This document shows, in pieces, positions 44,674 to 53,355 of a stretch of 64,000 nt of DNA. Numbering within the stretch: position 1 is the first letter of the stretch; each line of letters begins with the position of its first letter. Position numbers and translations under genes: made by a program. The notes under the pieces are model-generated. The model saw only the letters and a list, made by a program, of their open reading frames with translations. It was not told the DNA's origin and ran no database searches. The DNA comes from Eubacterium sp. (GTDB lineage Bacteria > Bacillota > Clostridia > Oscillospirales > Acutalibacteraceae), in the NCBI GenBank assembly GCA_022511225.1, contig JAFLRZ010000011.1, positions 1-64,000 on the forward strand, given 5' to 3'.

Positions 44674-46080
44674 TTACTTAGTAAAAAACGTTGTGAATGC
44701 CTTGTACGCCATATACGTGTCAATCTTGCTGACAATCTCATAAGGAGCGTGCATTGAAAGCACAGGCACACCTACGTCAATAACGTCAACGTCAAGGTTT
44801 GCAATGTACATAGCAACCGTTCCGCCGCCGCCTGCATCAACCTTACCGAGCTCACCGCTCTGCCACAATACGCCGTTATTCTCCAACATTGCCTTAACAA
44901 AACTTACGTATTCGGCAGAAGCATCACTTGTGCCTGATTTACCTCTTGAGCCTGTGAATTTTGTAACGACAACACCCTCGTTAATGAAAGAAGCGTTGTT
45001 CTTTTCGAACTGAGTAGGCCAAGTCGGGTCAAAAGCAGCATTTACGTCGGCAGAAAGACATTTTGAATTTGAAAGAACATCTCTGCCCTCAAAGCCTTCA
45101 AGTCTTGCAAGATCCTCGATGAAATACTTAAGATAGCTTGAATTAAGACCTGTGTTGCCGTCTGAGCCGATTTCCTCTTTATCCGTAAGAACGGTGATAG
45201 CCGTATACTCAGGTGCTTCGTCAATGCTGAAGATTGCCTGCATTGCAGGGTATGAGCAAACACGGTCATCGTGGCCGTAGCCGCCGATAAGGCTTCTGTC
45301 AAAGCCGATATCGTCAACAGTAAATGCAGGAACAAGCTCAAGCTCTGCAGAAAGGAAATCTCTTTCAACAATGCCATACTTCTTATAGAGAAGATTGAGG
45401 ATATTGAGCTTGATTCTTTCGCTCTCCTTATCGTCCTTAAAAGGTCTTGAGCCTATAACAACGTTAAGCTCCTCACCTCTTACAATTTCGTTTGCCTTAC
45501 GGCTCATCTGCTCAGCGCCGAGATGAGGTAAAATATCTGTAATGCAAAACTTAGGCTCGCCTGCCTCTTCACCAAGCTTTATGTCTACGAAGCTACCGTC
45601 ATTTTTGCAAATTCTGCCGTGAAGCGAAAGCGGAATTGCAGTCCACTGATATTTTTTTATACCGCCGTAATAGTGAGTTTTGAAAAATCCGAGATTTCCG
45701 TCTTCATAGACAGGGCACTGCTTGAGGTCAATTCTCGGTGAGTCAATATGCGCAGCCGCAATTCTTACACCGTCTGCAATGCTCCTTTTGCCCTTTACGC
45801 AAAGGATTATCGCCTTTCCTCTGTTGAAGCTGTAAACCTTTGAGCCTGCTGCAAGAGAATCACCGAATTTATCAAACTTAGTAAAGCCGTTAGCAATAGC
45901 AAGCTCAAGAGCAGAGGTGGCAAATTCTCTTTCCGTCTTATTTTCAAAGAGAAACTGCTTGTAGCCCTCGCAGAATTCGTCGCACACGGCAAGCTCCTCG
46001 TCGCTGAGAAAATCAACGCCGTTTTCTTTTTTGTTAAACAGCAGTTCTTTTAACTGCTGTGCTTCTGTTTTTTCGCTCAT
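44674..46080 (-). CDS. M18 family aminopeptidase
   Basis: AAHIDSPRIDLKQCPVYED; GGYGHDDRVCSYPAMQAI; TDKEEIGSDGNTGLNS. Confidence 0.95.
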   Translation of the reverse strand: MSEKTEAQQLKELLFNKKENGVDFLSDEELAVCDEFCEGYKQFLFENKTEREFATSALELAIANGFTKFDKFGDSLAAGSKVYSFNRGKAIILCVKGKRSIADGVRIAAAHIDSPRIDLKQCPVYEDGNLGFFKTHYYGGIKKYQWTAIPLSLHGRICKNDGSFVDIKLGEEAGEPKFCITDILPHLGAEQMSRKANEIVRGEELNVVIGSRPFKDDKESERIKLNILNLLYKKYGIVERDFLSAELELVPAFTVDDIGFDRSLIGGYGHDDRVCSYPAMQAIFSIDEAPEYTAITVLTDKEEIGSDGNTGLNSSYLKYFIEDLARLEGFEGRDVLSNSKCLSADVNAAFDPTWPTQFEKNNASFINEGVVVTKFTGSRGKSGTSDASAEYVSFVKAMLENNGVLWQSGELGKVDAGGGGTVAMYIANLDVDVIDVGVPVLSMHAPYEIVSKIDTYMAYKAFTTFFTK

Positions 46081-47645
46081 AGTATTTCCTCCAATATATT
46101 TTCAATTTGTATTTCAACGTTTTCTCCGTTGTTATAAATAACAAAATCGGAATTGTTTATATAGTATTCTTCATCAAGCTGTGCACTGATTCTTGCATCA
46201 GCCTGTTCACGGGTTAAGCTGTCACGAGCCATAATTCTTTCAAGCCTTGTTTTATACGGTGCGACAACGCTTATCACTTTGTAGCATTTTTCCTCTGCAC
46301 CTGCTTCAAAAAGCTGGGGAGCATCAAGAACCGTCAGTCCTGACGCATTCTCCTCGCAAAGCCTGATAACCTCCGGGTGAACGATAGAATTAAGTCTTTC
46401 TCTTTTTTCATCAGATGAAAATGCGATTTCGGCAAGCCTTTTTCTGTTCAGGGTACTGCCGTCAAAAATACCGTCGCCAAATTCCGTTGCAAGCCTGCTA
46501 AGAAGCTCGGGATTGTTGTCATATATATTCTTAACAATTTTATCACTGTCTAATACGTTGAAACCGAGAGAGGAGAGATAACGGCTGACGTATCCCTTGC
46601 CTGCCCCTGTAGGGCCTGTAAGTCCGATGAAGAACGGCTTTTTCAGGTCTATAACGTTAAAGGCGGCAGCTCTGATAAGCCTGTTATACACTGCCATTCC
46701 GACTCCTGTGGTATTCGGAATTCTTGCATAAACCTTTTTTGCGCCCATTTCGTCAATTTGCCTGAGAGCATCAAAAAGCTCTCTTGCCTGCGACTCGTCA
46801 TCATTCTCTCTGCCGAAGGTCAGCTTCGGTATATTAACCTCGTCACCCTCAAAACAAAGAGCAAAAGCATTTTTCCGTGTATTGACAAAATCTTCATACG
46901 CTTTTTTGTCTGCGTCAACGATTATTACTTTCGCTTTGGGTGCATAATGCTTATATTTCATACCGGGGGAAGCCGCAACCTCGTCATTCTTCATCCCCTC
47001 AAGCACTGCCCGAGAAATTTCGGTTTTTCCGATGACGGCTTCAATCATTTCTTTTGTAACTGCACCGGGGCGGAGAATTGTAGGCACTTCGGTTGCAAGC
47101 GTGATAACTGTTGACTCAACTCCGTATTCGCAGTCGCCGCCGTCAATAATTGCATCAATTTTGCCGTTCATATCGTCGATGACGTATTTTGCCTTTGTAG
47201 GTGACGGCAGACCGCTTGTGTTTGCGCTCGGTGCAGCTATCGGACAATGTGCGGCGGCAATAACCTTTTGTGCTATTTCGTTCTTTGGCATACGGATAGC
47301 AACCGTATCAAGTCCGCCGCTGACTGTACTGTTTATAATTTCGCTTTTCGGCAGAATAATTGTCAGCGCATCGGGGAAAAAAGCATCAATGAGCGCCTGA
47401 GCCTTTGGCGTAATCTCCTTTACTAACGGAGCAATATCGGACTTGTCTGCAACGTGAACGATAAGAGGATTGTCACTCGGTCTGCCCTTTGCCTTGTAAA
47501 TATTTTTTACTGCATTTTCATCAAGCGCATTTGCGCCTAAACCATACACGGTTTCGGTAGGGAATGCAACGAGCCCCCCGCCTGCAAGAATTTCACCCGC
47601 AAGCTCTATGTCATATTCACTTGTGGATAAAATATTTGTGTTCAT
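46077..47645 (-). CDS. Fusion: L-threonylcarbamoyladenylate synthase (TsaC/Sua5) plus dephospho-CoA kinase (CoaE)
   Basis: Residues 1-334 TsaC/Sua5 (GGLVAFPTETVYGLGANALDENAVKNIYKAKGRPSDNPLIVHV; Sua5 C-domain); residues 335-522 CoaE (FFIGLTGPTGAGKGYVSRYLSSLGFNVLDSDKIVKNIY; IVHPEVI; DAPQLFEAG). Confidence 0.93.
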   Translation of the reverse strand: MNTNILSTSEYDIELAGEILAGGGLVAFPTETVYGLGANALDENAVKNIYKAKGRPSDNPLIVHVADKSDIAPLVKEITPKAQALIDAFFPDALTIILPKSEIINSTVSGGLDTVAIRMPKNEIAQKVIAAAHCPIAAPSANTSGLPSPTKAKYVIDDMNGKIDAIIDGGDCEYGVESTVITLATEVPTILRPGAVTKEMIEAVIGKTEISRAVLEGMKNDEVAASPGMKYKHYAPKAKVIIVDADKKAYEDFVNTRKNAFALCFEGDEVNIPKLTFGRENDDESQARELFDALRQIDEMGAKKVYARIPNTTGVGMAVYNRLIRAAAFNVIDLKKPFFIGLTGPTGAGKGYVSRYLSSLGFNVLDSDKIVKNIYDNNPELLSRLATEFGDGIFDGSTLNRKRLAEIAFSSDEKRERLNSIVHPEVIRLCEENASGLTVLDAPQLFEAGAEEKCYKVISVVAPYKTRLERIMARDSLTREQADARISAQLDEEYYINNSDFVIYNNGENVEIQIENILEEIL

Positions 47646-47655
47646 AGAATTATAC

Positions 47656-47686
47656 CTATTTGCCCCCCTTGTTAGAGGGAGGCAGG
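47656..47686. repeat. CCTCCC/GGGAGG-type short intergenic palindrome
   Basis: tatttgCCCCCCTTGTTAGAGGGAGGCAgg; related to TGCCTCCCTTGTTAAAGGGA near 52.73 kb. Confidence 0.5.
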
Positions 47687-47690
47687 AATG

Positions 47691-48095
47691 TTATTCGCCC
47701 GATGATTTAATTCTTAACGCAATTTGCGCTATTAATTCTTCAAAGCTTTTTTGTGCTTCAAGGAAAGTTGATTCGTCTATCTTTCCGTGCTCATACTTTT
47801 TCTGTATCTTTTCAAATTTTTTCTTCCTTTTATTATAAAGCTCTTTAACATAGCTTCCATTTGTATATCCTTTGAAAGAACCAAAATGAATTTTTATATT
47901 AACGTAAAGAGTAATCATTATAATCGCAGCTGCAGTATATCCGACATAAGTGCCATACTCTTTGTCCATATTATATAAAGCGAATATCAAAATTGCCAAA
48001 ACAACTACATCGACGATTATCATACTGATAAAGAATTTTTTGAATTTTTTTGAATATTCCTGAATGAAGCTTTCAACAAATTCCTTGCTGTACAT
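47691..48095 (-). CDS. Hypothetical two-TM protein with charged helical C-terminus
   Basis: 134 aa; TM pair then KRKKKFEKIQKKYEHGKIDESTFLEAQKSFEELI; between prfA and tsaC-coaE. Confidence 0.6.
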   Translation of the reverse strand: MYSKEFVESFIQEYSKKFKKFFISMIIVDVVVLAILIFALYNMDKEYGTYVGYTAAAIIMITLYVNIKIHFGSFKGYTNGSYVKELYNKRKKKFEKIQKKYEHGKIDESTFLEAQKSFEELIAQIALRIKSSGE

Positions 48096-48098
48096 TAA

Positions 48099-49175
48099 TT
48101 ATTCCTCTCCCTGAGCCTTTAGCTTTTCGGCTGTGTCGGCTGTAATGAGTGCATCAATCATTTCATCAAGATCGCCGTTAAGAAACTGCTCAAGCTTATA
48201 AATTGTAAGTCCGATTCTGTGGTCGGACACTCTGCCCTGAGGATAGTTGTACGTTCTGATTCGCTCGCTTCGGTCGCCTGTACCGACCTGTGATTTTCTT
48301 TCGCCTGCAATTTCGGCATCGTGCTTTGCCTTTTCAGCTTCATAAAGACGGGAGCGCAGTACCTTGAGCGCCTTTTCCTTATTCTTGTGCTGACTTCTTT
48401 CATCCTGACATTCAACAACAGTACCTGTAGGAAGATGTGTAATTCGGATTGCTGAGGAGGTCTTGTTGATATGCTGACCGCCTGCGCCTGATGAACGGAA
48501 GGTGTCTATCTGCAAATCCTTTGGATTGATTTCAAAATCCACGTCCTCTGCCTCAGGAAGAACTGCTACGGTAGTTGTTGAGGTGTGTATTCTGCCCTGA
48601 CTTTCCGTTTCAGGAACACGCTGAACTCGGTGAACACCGCTTTCAAACTTAAAGCGTGAATACGCTCCGTCACCCTCAACGGAAAAGCTGATTTCCTTAA
48701 AACCGCCGAGACCTGTTTCATTAAGATTAATTACCTCTGTTTTAAATCCCTTTGACTCGGCATACATTGTGTACATTCTGTAAAGCACACCTGCAAACAG
48801 TGCCGATTCCTCACCGCCTGCACCGCCTCGGATTTCGATGATAACGTTCTTGTCATCATTAGGGTCGCGCGGAAGAAGAAGCACTTTGAGCTCCTCGCTG
48901 ATGCGTTCAATGTCATCACGGCTCTGCTCAAACTCCTCTTTAACCATCTGCGCAAAATCGGCATCCATTCCGCCCTCTTCAAGCATCATTTTTGACTCCT
49001 CAAAGGAGTCCTTCGCCTTTTTATACTCTCTGAATTTTTCTACAACGGGTGTAAGATGCTTAAGCTCCTTCATAAGCTTTGTGTATTTCTCCTGATCAGA
49101 TACAATATCAGGATTGCACACAAGCTCGTTCACCTCATCGTATCTTTTTTCAACTTCTATAAGTTTGTCAATCAT
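48099..49175 (-). CDS. prfA: Peptide chain release factor 1
   Basis: [75 protein letters not shown]. Confidence 0.98.
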   Translation of the reverse strand: MIDKLIEVEKRYDEVNELVCNPDIVSDQEKYTKLMKELKHLTPVVEKFREYKKAKDSFEESKMMLEEGGMDADFAQMVKEEFEQSRDDIERISEELKVLLLPRDPNDDKNVIIEIRGGAGGEESALFAGVLYRMYTMYAESKGFKTEVINLNETGLGGFKEISFSVEGDGAYSRFKFESGVHRVQRVPETESQGRIHTSTTTVAVLPEAEDVDFEINPKDLQIDTFRSSGAGGQHINKTSSAIRITHLPTGTVVECQDERSQHKNKEKALKVLRSRLYEAEKAKHDAEIAGERKSQVGTGDRSERIRTYNYPQGRVSDHRIGLTIYKLEQFLNGDLDEMIDALITADTAEKLKAQGEE

Positions 49176-49951
49176 ATTTGTTCCTCTCTGAGCAATCTGA
49201 AAAATCTTTCCTTCTTTTGCTCTCTTGCTTCTTCACTTTCCGAAGTGTCTATAAAATCAATTGTGCAGCCGTCCTGCCTGTCGCTGAGCAGGTCGTTTTC
49301 CTCTAAAATATATTTAAGCCTTGTGCTTATCCCCTTTGAGCCGTCAAAGAAGTTCACATCTCCGAGCACGTCGCATATCTCTTTTTTTGCAAGAGGGTAA
49401 TGCGTGCATCCGAGAACAACGTTCTGTGCCTTGCCCTTGTACGCACCAAGGTGCTCGTTGAGATAATCCCTTAGTTCCTGCTTTTTGTCCTGCTCGATTA
49501 AATCGGCAAGTCCCACGCAGGTAAGCAGACTTGTTTTGTGATTATAGTAGGAGTAGTAGAGCCGTCTGAATTTCTCGCTTTGTATCGTGCCTTTAGTTGC
49601 CATTATTAACGTGAATCCAAGCGGATTATTGTCGTGTACCATTTTGTATGCAGGCTCAATTGCAAGAATCGGTGTACTGCTGTATTTTTCTCTGAGTGAT
49701 TTTACTGCCTTGGCAGATGCAGTGTTGCAGGCGATAATTATTGCCTTACACCCTTTTTCGTTTATGAGCATATTGACGATTTCATCACATCTTGAAATAA
49801 TTTCTTCGTCGCTCTTGTCGCCGTACGGATTATTTATAGAATCGCTGAAAAATACGTATTCCTCATTCGGAAGGAGCTTCACCGCCTCACGAAGAACGGT
49901 TACACCGCCTATGCCTGAATCAAAAAGTCCTATCTTTGCGTTACTACTCAT
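49172..49951 (-). CDS. murI: Glutamate racemase
   Basis: [61 protein letters not shown]. Confidence 0.96.
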   Translation of the reverse strand: MSSNAKIGLFDSGIGGVTVLREAVKLLPNEEYVFFSDSINNPYGDKSDEEIISRCDEIVNMLINEKGCKAIIIACNTASAKAVKSLREKYSSTPILAIEPAYKMVHDNNPLGFTLIMATKGTIQSEKFRRLYYSYYNHKTSLLTCVGLADLIEQDKKQELRDYLNEHLGAYKGKAQNVVLGCTHYPLAKKEICDVLGDVNFFDGSKGISTRLKYILEENDLLSDRQDGCTIDFIDTSESEEAREQKKERFFRLLREEQI

Positions 49952-50129
49952 TTGGTGCTTTAAGTCCTTTTATACTTTTTTCTGCCTTGATTCGCGGAAT
50001 CATAACCTCTCGGCCGCAATTACAGCATTTAAGCTTATAGTCAACACCGAGGCGTGTAAGCTCAAATTCTTTGCAGCCGCAGGGATGAGGCTTTTTCATT
50101 ATCACAATGTCGCCAAGCTGATACTGCAT
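49944..50129 (-). CDS. DUF951 family protein
   Basis: 61 aa: YQLGDIVIMKKPHPCGCKEFELTRLGVDYKLKCCNCGREVMIPR. Confidence 0.9.
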   Translation of the reverse strand: MQYQLGDIVIMKKPHPCGCKEFELTRLGVDYKLKCCNCGREVMIPRIKAEKSIKGLKAPNE

Positions 50130-50217
50130 ACTATCACCCTTATATTATAATCTTTATTATTATACCATTATATCCATTATTTTACAAGGTAAAGAAAAAA
50201 TTTCGGATAAACTACAA

Positions 50218-50251
50218 AATCAGCTTGAATTAAATGTTCAAGCTGATTTTT
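50218..50251 (+). terminator. Hairpin terminator
   Basis: AATCAGCTTGAA ttaaatg TTCAAGCTGATTTTT. Confidence 0.7.
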
Positions 50252-50267
50252 ATTCGTATGAATATTT

Positions 50268-50342
50268 ACAGGAGGATAATATCTTCCCCTACAAACAATA
50301 ATGTCCCTGTAACAATGTGGGGGAGGCAATCTGCCTCCCGCT
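50268..50342. repeat. GGGAGG/CCTCCC palindromic intergenic repeat, second copy
   Basis: ACAGGAGGATAATATCTTCCCCTACAAACAATAA...GGGGGAGGCAATCTGCCTCCCGC parallels 41.11-41.21 kb. Confidence 0.8.
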
Positions 50343-50352
50343 TTTTATCCGG

Positions 50353-51747
50353 CTAATAATTCTTTGACTTTTTCTCATTTTTTAAGCTCCTGTTTAAGAA
50401 CAGCCACATAACGATACTCATTACTACGCAGACGTAATCGGCTGTGGCCTGACACCAGATAACACCGTTAAGTCCTATAAATTTATTCATTATGAAGAGC
50501 AGCGGGATGTAAACAAGACCTTGTCTGCCGAGCGAAAGGAGCATGCTCTGCTTGCCCTTGCCCATTCCCTGAAATGAGAAATTGAGAACGAACATTATGC
50601 CTATTACAGGTCCGGGAGTCATAAACGCAATCAGCATTTTTACGCCAAGCTCAACTACCTGTGCATTGTCAATGAACATACTGATAACGTTTTGCTTGAA
50701 GATTATGTAAAACAGCGTCATAACGCTTCCTATTACCACATTGCAAGCTATGCTGAAGCGCAGACAGCTTTTCATTCTCTTGTAATTTTTTGCGCCGTAG
50801 CAGTATGCAATAAGAGGCTGAACGCCCTGCGACAAACCGAGCTGAAGCATTACAACGAGCATATTTGCCTTCATTGCAACACCCATACCTGCAATTGCAT
50901 CATCTCCGTACCCTGCGAGAACGATATTTACAATAATATTGCTAAAGCTCATCAAAAGACTGTTTACGCTCGCAGGCATTCCTACCGTTACAACTCCTCG
51001 TGCAATACCCTGCTTCATTCTGTATCTTCCGGGAGTAATACTGAGAATACTCTTGCCCCTCAAAAAGTAGATTAAGAAGAACAAAACCGAAACAACGTTG
51101 CCGAGAACAGTTGCAATAGCTGCACCGGAAACACCCATATTAAAGCCAAACGGAAGTGTTATTCCAAAAAGCTTATCTCCGCTTTTAAGAATAAAAATCG
51201 GATCAAGTACAATATTTACAATCTGACCCAAGACCATACCTATCATTGAAGTCTTTGCAGCACCTTCACCGCGAACAAGGTTACCGAACGTCATTGCCGC
51301 AACTATAAACGGTGAGCCGTACGAAATCCATTTCAGATAATCAATTGCAAAGTCAATGGTTTCATTACTTGCACCGACAAGAAATAATATCTGCTTTCTG
51401 AAGAATAGATAAAAAATGCCGAGAATTATACCTATTACTATCGAACTGTAAAGGCAGAATGAGCTGATAGTCTTAACTCTGTCTTTTCTGCCCTCGCCAA
51501 GACTTCTGCTGACAAAGGCACATCCGCCGACACCGAAAAGGTTTCCTACTGCAATAAACAGCATAAAGAGCGGCATACTTACACTAACGGCGGCAACCTG
51601 ATTTTTGTCACCCGTCTGTCCGACAAAAAACGTGTCGGCAAGATTATATACTATATTAATTAACATACCCAGCATACTCGGTATCGCCATTGCCGCAACT
51701 GCTCGGGGTACTTTGTAATTTTCAAAAATCCGTGTGTTATCTCTCAA
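50353..51747 (-). CDS. MATE family efflux transporter
   Basis: 12-TM pattern; IPSMLGMLINIVYNLADTFFVGQTGDKNQVAAVSVSMP. Confidence 0.94.
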   Translation of the reverse strand: MRDNTRIFENYKVPRAVAAMAIPSMLGMLINIVYNLADTFFVGQTGDKNQVAAVSVSMPLFMLFIAVGNLFGVGGCAFVSRSLGEGRKDRVKTISSFCLYSSIVIGIILGIFYLFFRKQILFLVGASNETIDFAIDYLKWISYGSPFIVAAMTFGNLVRGEGAAKTSMIGMVLGQIVNIVLDPIFILKSGDKLFGITLPFGFNMGVSGAAIATVLGNVVSVLFFLIYFLRGKSILSITPGRYRMKQGIARGVVTVGMPASVNSLLMSFSNIIVNIVLAGYGDDAIAGMGVAMKANMLVVMLQLGLSQGVQPLIAYCYGAKNYKRMKSCLRFSIACNVVIGSVMTLFYIIFKQNVISMFIDNAQVVELGVKMLIAFMTPGPVIGIMFVLNFSFQGMGKGKQSMLLSLGRQGLVYIPLLFIMNKFIGLNGVIWCQATADYVCVVMSIVMWLFLNRSLKNEKKSKNY

Positions 51748-51771
51748 CTATAGTTCCTCTTTCCATAAATT

Positions 51772-52620
51772 TCAAAGCTCTTCGGCAATGCTGATAAAAT
51801 CATTCATAGTAAGCTTTTCGGCTCTTATGTTTCTGTCAATACCGAGGCTGTCAAACACTTCAAATATTCTGTCCTTTGACACTCCCATAGTGTTTGAAAT
51901 ACTGTTTGCGGCAGTCTTTCTCCTTTGAGAAAAGGCGCACTTCACAACAGTAAAAAGTCTTTTTTCGTTACTAACCTTATACTTATTCTCCTTGCGGATT
52001 GCAAGTCTGATTACCACACTGTCAACCTTAGGACTCGGCATAAACGACTCTCTGCCGACGTCAAAAAGTATCTCGCTGTCTGCATAATAATTTACCGCGG
52101 CAGTAACTGCGCCGGCTTCTCTCGTGCCTACCTCTGCGCAAAGCCTTTCGCCTGCCTCCTTTTGCACCATAACGACTATTTCATCAATCGGAAGTCTGCT
52201 TTCAAGAAGCATCATTATGATAGGCGAAGTTATATAATACGGCAGATTTGCACATATTTTTACAGAATTACACGAAGAAAATTTTTCTTCAATAAGCTGA
52301 TGAAGATTAAGCTTCATCACGTCGTCATTAAGCACCTCGACGTTGTCAAATTCATCAAGCGTTTCACCAAGAATAGGGATAAGCCTCTTGTCAAGCTCGA
52401 TTGCCACAACCCTGCCTGCTCTCAGACAAAGCTCCCTTGTCAGCACACCGACTCCGGGACCGATTTCAATAACCCCTGTTTTATCGTCTGCATTAAGGCT
52501 TTCTGCCATTGCCGGACACACCTCGGGATTAACAAGAAAATTCTGCCCGAGAGCCTTTGAAAAGGTAAAACCGTGTTTTGACAGTATTTTTTTCAGCGTA
52601 TTATAGTCACATAAGTTCAA
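51772..52620 (-). CDS. rsmA: 16S rRNA (adenine1518/1519-N6)-dimethyltransferase
   Basis: KALGQNFLVNPEVC; VIEIGPGVGVLTRELC; ANLPYYITSPIIMMLLE. Confidence 0.96.
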   Translation of the reverse strand: MNLCDYNTLKKILSKHGFTFSKALGQNFLVNPEVCPAMAESLNADDKTGVIEIGPGVGVLTRELCLRAGRVVAIELDKRLIPILGETLDEFDNVEVLNDDVMKLNLHQLIEEKFSSCNSVKICANLPYYITSPIIMMLLESRLPIDEIVVMVQKEAGERLCAEVGTREAGAVTAAVNYYADSEILFDVGRESFMPSPKVDSVVIRLAIRKENKYKVSNEKRLFTVVKCAFSQRRKTAANSISNTMGVSKDRIFEVFDSLGIDRNIRAEKLTMNDFISIAEEL

Positions 52621-52656
52621 CAGCGTTACCTCCTGTACTAAAATTAAATGTCACTA

Positions 52657-52766
52657 TGGCAATCAGAACGGACGAGTAATTCCCGCCCTACAGGAATCCT
52701 CCCTTACGCTCGTGCCGAGCTCTCTCCCGTAATGCCTCCCTTGTTAAAGGGATTCGTTTGCAGTTA
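52657..52766. repeat. Intergenic repeat cluster related to the GGGAGG/CCTCCC family
   Basis: CAATCAGAACGGACGAGTAATTCCCGCCCTACAGG and GCCTCCCTTGTTAAAGGG; AATCAGAACGG also begins the 41.1 kb copy. Confidence 0.55.
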
Positions 52767-52809
52767 AAGGGTATTTTAGCACATTAATAGTTAGTTTACA
52801 ATATTTATC

Positions 52810-52867
52810 TTGACAAAAATTTTTATTATGCTAAAATACGTTTAGCCGACTAACGTTAGTTGACTAA
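52810..52867 (+). promoter_or_regulatory. Promoter with two tandem MarR-type operators upstream of marR-ABC-ABC
   Basis: TTGACA (52810-52815), 16-nt spacer, TAAAAT (52832-52837), then TTAGCCGACTAA (52842-52853) and TTAGTTGACTAA (52856-52867). Confidence 0.7.
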
Positions 52868-52893
52868 CAATCAGCAAAAAGGGAGTACAGCTA

Positions 52894-53355
52894 TTGAAAA
52901 AGCATAGATGCGGACCACCGCCGAGAGGGATGATAGGTCCGAGAGTTGATTACCTTTCAAGACTTGTAAAGAAAAGCTTTAATGAAGCAGTGGCTCAGCA
53001 GGGACTTTTTTCAGGTCAGCAGGATATTCTGCTTGCAATCGTTGAAAACGAGGGAATAACTCAAAGCCGGCTTGCAGCGCAGATGAACGTTGCTCCTGCT
53101 ACAATCAGCGTTTCAGTAAAGCGAATGGAGAAAAACGGCTTTATAGTAAAAAAGCCTGATGAACTCGATGCAAGAATTATCCGTCTGTATCCTACCGAGA
53201 AGGCTCTGCTTGCGCCTGAACGAATAAGAGAGCATATGCACACTCTTGAAAAAAGCATATGCAAGGGTATGACGGAGGAGCAGATTCGTGAATTATCCGA
53301 TTTGCTCGATTTAGCAATAGATAATCTGAAGAAAGGAAGTGAGTCCGATGATTAA
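52894..53355 (+). CDS. MarR family transcriptional regulator (TTG start)
   Basis: LFSGQQDILLAIVENEGITQSRLAAQMNVAPATISVSVKRMEKNGFIVKKPDELDARIIRLYPTEKA. Confidence 0.93.
   Translation: MKKHRCGPPPRGMIGPRVDYLSRLVKKSFNEAVAQQGLFSGQQDILLAIVENEGITQSRLAAQMNVAPATISVSVKRMEKNGFIVKKPDELDARIIRLYPTEKALLAPERIREHMHTLEKSICKGMTEEQIRELSDLLDLAIDNLKKGSESDD

Noticed and set aside
51925-52560. 211-aa + strand ORF
   Set aside because: Antisense to rsmA, which has all expected motifs
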